Below are positions 61,585 to 64,000 of a DNA stretch of 64,000 nucleotides, piece after piece. The stretch comes from Diphasiastrum complanatum. Lineage: Eukaryota; Streptophyta; Lycopodiopsida; Lycopodiales; Lycopodiaceae. Position 1 is the first letter of the stretch. Each line of letters starts with the position of its first letter. The stretch is from assembly GCA_029204225.1 (NCBI GenBank), contig CM055092.1, forward strand, positions 65,572,923 to 65,636,922, read 5' to 3'. The position numbers and the translations under genes were made by a program. The notes beneath the pieces were generated by a model. That model did no database searches. It was not told where the DNA came from and saw only the letters and a list, made by a program, of their open reading frames with translations.

Positions 61585-63984
61585 GGTGCCAAAGCATCCT
61601 GGAGGAAGTCTTATTCACGTGCGAGCAGGGCAAGATTCGACATATTTACTCAACTCTTATCATCCACTTTATGTCTGGTATATACATGCTAAGCATGCTC
61701 TTATTTGTAAGCAAACTAGGACAGTCATATACTGGTAGTTAGCTATTTTCCACACAATTTCCTGATTAGCATTGTGTTTCCAATGCTAAAACAATAATCT
61801 CCTTCAAATTCAGTAAGCCTTTTGAGTTGGAGGACAAGATACCAAAAAGACGATAGCTGATGCAGAGAGACGCATACAAAGAATAGACATAGAAATCTAC
61901 GCTAGATGGTATAGAATCCTAGAAAGTCTATAACTCAACAGTACATGAAGTCATAGATTGTGTCCACTAATCTTTTGTGCTTATGTCCTAAAGTCCTTGA
62001 CATCTTCCAACGACTATCAGGAAATTGTTGGACCAGTACTATGTTGGTGAAATAGATGCCAGCGATGAGGACTTAAGCATGACCAATGTGGAGTACTTGG
62101 ACACTGTGAAAGAACCCTTTTATTTGGCATTGAAAGAGCGGGTTGAGGCTTATTTTCATAGGAACAAGGTACTTTCATGTATTTTCTTACACAGTGCAAC
62201 ATATTTCCTACATCAGTTGGCAGGCTTTTACAATTTCGGATTGTTAAGATTTGTTATTTCAGCAGTTGTGACCTATATTTGTGGTCTTTACCACAAGACT
62301 TAGTGCACGAGTCCTTACAAACAAATTCACAAATATTGCCAAGCCATGTCCTTTAGATTTTGCATCATAAAAGATTTTGAAATGTCATTAGTCAAAGGAC
62401 GTCGAGGTTGGAGCCTAAACCTACCTCGCCACAATAAGCAACTCTACTCAACTCACCCCACAAGATATATACTACCTCTAATCAAAGGCATTTTCCTTCC
62501 TGAAATTCATAAATGAGTTATTTTCAATCCACTTAAAATACTCAATATAAAAGCTATAATTTAGTAGTAATTCCTTTCCGAATAGTCATTAGACCTTCAC
62601 ATCATTGTATCTTTATGCTAAATATATAAATGTTTGTATGAAATGTAAAAATCTAATGATCATTTTTTAATTGAAAACGATGCAGGTGAATCCAAGAGTG
62701 CATTCACACTTGTTTATCAAGTCAGCTGTGATCTTAGCATTGTATTTGCTCTTCTACTATGTGATGTTTTTCCAAGTCCAAAATCCTATCATTTCTTCTA
62801 TATATGCTATAATTGCATTTGGATACATATCAGCGCATATCATGACGGCAACCATGGTGCGTGTCCAATTTTCTTGCTTTTGGATACATTTTACAACTAC
62901 TAGTTTCTATGTATATGTGTATTTGATAAAGGATAGAAATATCATAGCCAAAATTCTCATTTTGTGCATGTAAAGAACATTCAATAAGAGACTTAGATGT
63001 TTGGCTCTCTTAGGAGAACATAAAACAAGTTAATGTAAAGAAAACCTTTACATAATCTACCGTTATCTTTGCAAATGACTACATGGTTATGATCGATGGT
63101 TGCATTCCACTTGTTAAATGAACACTACAAGCATGTCATTGACTAAAGTTGGAAGCTTTTAAGATGTCAAAAGACATTTGTAAATTAGAAGAGCTGATCT
63201 TTGTAGCACCTCGGATGTGAACTTCTTTGCAGGAGCATATTCTACATGGCCTTGGTTCTCATATTTGATGGGAACATCTTCAGATTTAATTGGAGCTAGC
63301 AGGTAAATTTTACATGATACTTAAAATATAAAAAATATCTAGTCACTTTTAAGTTGAGAAAATTTGTTTTCTCATTGTGATTTGTATTGTTTGATAGGCA
63401 ACAACACATTATTGAACATCATGCTTACACAAATGTGAACAAATTTGACCCAGATATTAGTATGTTTTCTCAATCCATGTTGAAATGAAGCTTGTTGACA
63501 TAAATTTTGATCTTCAAATCAATTAAGTAGCATTGATATTGTATTAAATAGCACAATATTCATGCGAGTATGTATGATGCAAAGTGTCATCGTGAGTATA
63601 TACAATTGAATGGATTCATAAGGTTGAACACCTTTATAGGAGCAAATGACGTTGATATCATAAGGGTGCACTTAGAACAACCAAAACACTCTTTTCATGC
63701 CTATCAAGTGAGTCATGGGATTTTTTTTCTAGCAAGAATGATTATTGTCCTGAGCGTTACAATAATAGCCCACATAGTTACCAATGCCATCATTCGAGCT
63801 ATGAAAGCCTTATGAATCCTTTTAGCATTAATTTTTTTTGCAAGTACTCTTTCAACATTCTAGGTGAATTAATTGTGAATTGTGCATTGCAGCACATATA
63901 CCTATGGCCACTTTATGGTCTAATGACATTGAAGGCTATTTGGTTCGATGACTTTCAAGCCTTGTTCACAGGAAAAATTGGACA
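61585..63984 (+). pseudogene. Copy D: front-end (delta-5-like) acyl desaturase, 5'-truncated, runs off the window
   Basis: Exons: 2 61585-61677 (KHPGGSLIHVRAGQDSTYLF), 3 62021-62168, 4 62686-62856, 5 63233-63302, 6 63398-63459 (QQHIIEHH), 7 63640-63707, 8 63893-63984 (HIYLWPLYG, donor CA|GTGAGT). Exon 2 is intact and full length. Lesions: exon 1 absent; exon 4 is 16 nt short just before HDGNH, a frameshift; exon 6 lacks 12 nt, as in C. Exons 9 onward would lie beyond 64000. Whether D and D' are halves of one gene cannot be settled here. Confidence 0.87.
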
Positions 63985-64000
63985 GTGAGTATTATATCTC

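Noticed and set aside
61585-63984. Copy D as a functional gene
   Set aside because: Exon 1 is missing and exon 4 is frameshifted. Only the part beyond 64000 is unknown, and it cannot repair these.

Overview
The window looks like a transposon-rich, AT-rich stretch of a land-plant nuclear genome. Evidence: GT-AG introns inside plant-type genes, Ty1/copia elements primed by the initiator Met-tRNA site TGGTATCAGAGC, Ty3/gypsy and LINE relics, a Ptta/En/Spm-like transposase relic, and long AT, GT and GA microsatellites. The only recognisable cellular gene family is a cytochrome-b5-fused front-end acyl desaturase. Its exons resemble the delta-5 enzymes of C20 polyunsaturated fatty acid synthesis known from liverworts and mosses, so a bryophyte, lycophyte, fern or gymnosperm is more likely than a flowering plant. 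The species cannot be named from the sequence alone.

That desaturase is the backbone of the window. Comparing copies lets 13 exons be reconstructed (about 489 codons: HPGG haem motif, HDGNH, QHIIAHH and QIEHH boxes). They occur as partial copies: A (869-6611, minus), B (15017-21747, minus), C (32633-35820, minus), D (61585-63984, plus, running off the right edge), and a 3' half D' (51995-54706, plus). Every copy visible here is broken, and each in a different way. None can encode a complete desaturase from what is in the window.

Layout. 1-7213: copy A with an LTR-derived insertion, a solo gypsy-like LTR and microsatellites. 7214-8485: copia integrase/RT fragment. About 8640-17612: a segment with an unrecognised plus-strand gene relic, a minus-strand Ulp1/C48-like protease relic and the 3' half of copy B. 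It is duplicated at 42706-49470 and continues, inverted, from 57298 back to 51995. 17603-23370: rest of copy B and its 5' flank with 98-bp tandem repeats. 23845-26400: composite repeat array with foldback hairpins. 27245-28446: transposase relic. 28450-30840: no gene seen. 30848-37504: copy C and its 5' flank. 37505-42700: copia 5' LTR and gag, whose LTR is split by a complete 3.2-kb non-autonomous LTR element (38549-41750) carrying an unrecognised protein. 45569-48045: nested gypsy, LINE and copia pieces. 48347-49337: TIR element with a large inner palindrome. 49471-61076: a copia element torn apart by rearrangement. Its two 737-bp LTRs lie in opposite orientation but still carry the same target duplication. 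61496-64000: copy D.

No intact, convincingly functional host gene is visible. The informative content is the history: duplication of the desaturase locus, copy-specific decay, nested retroelement insertions, and an inversion or equivalent rearrangement with one breakpoint inside a desaturase exon and the other inside a copia coding region.
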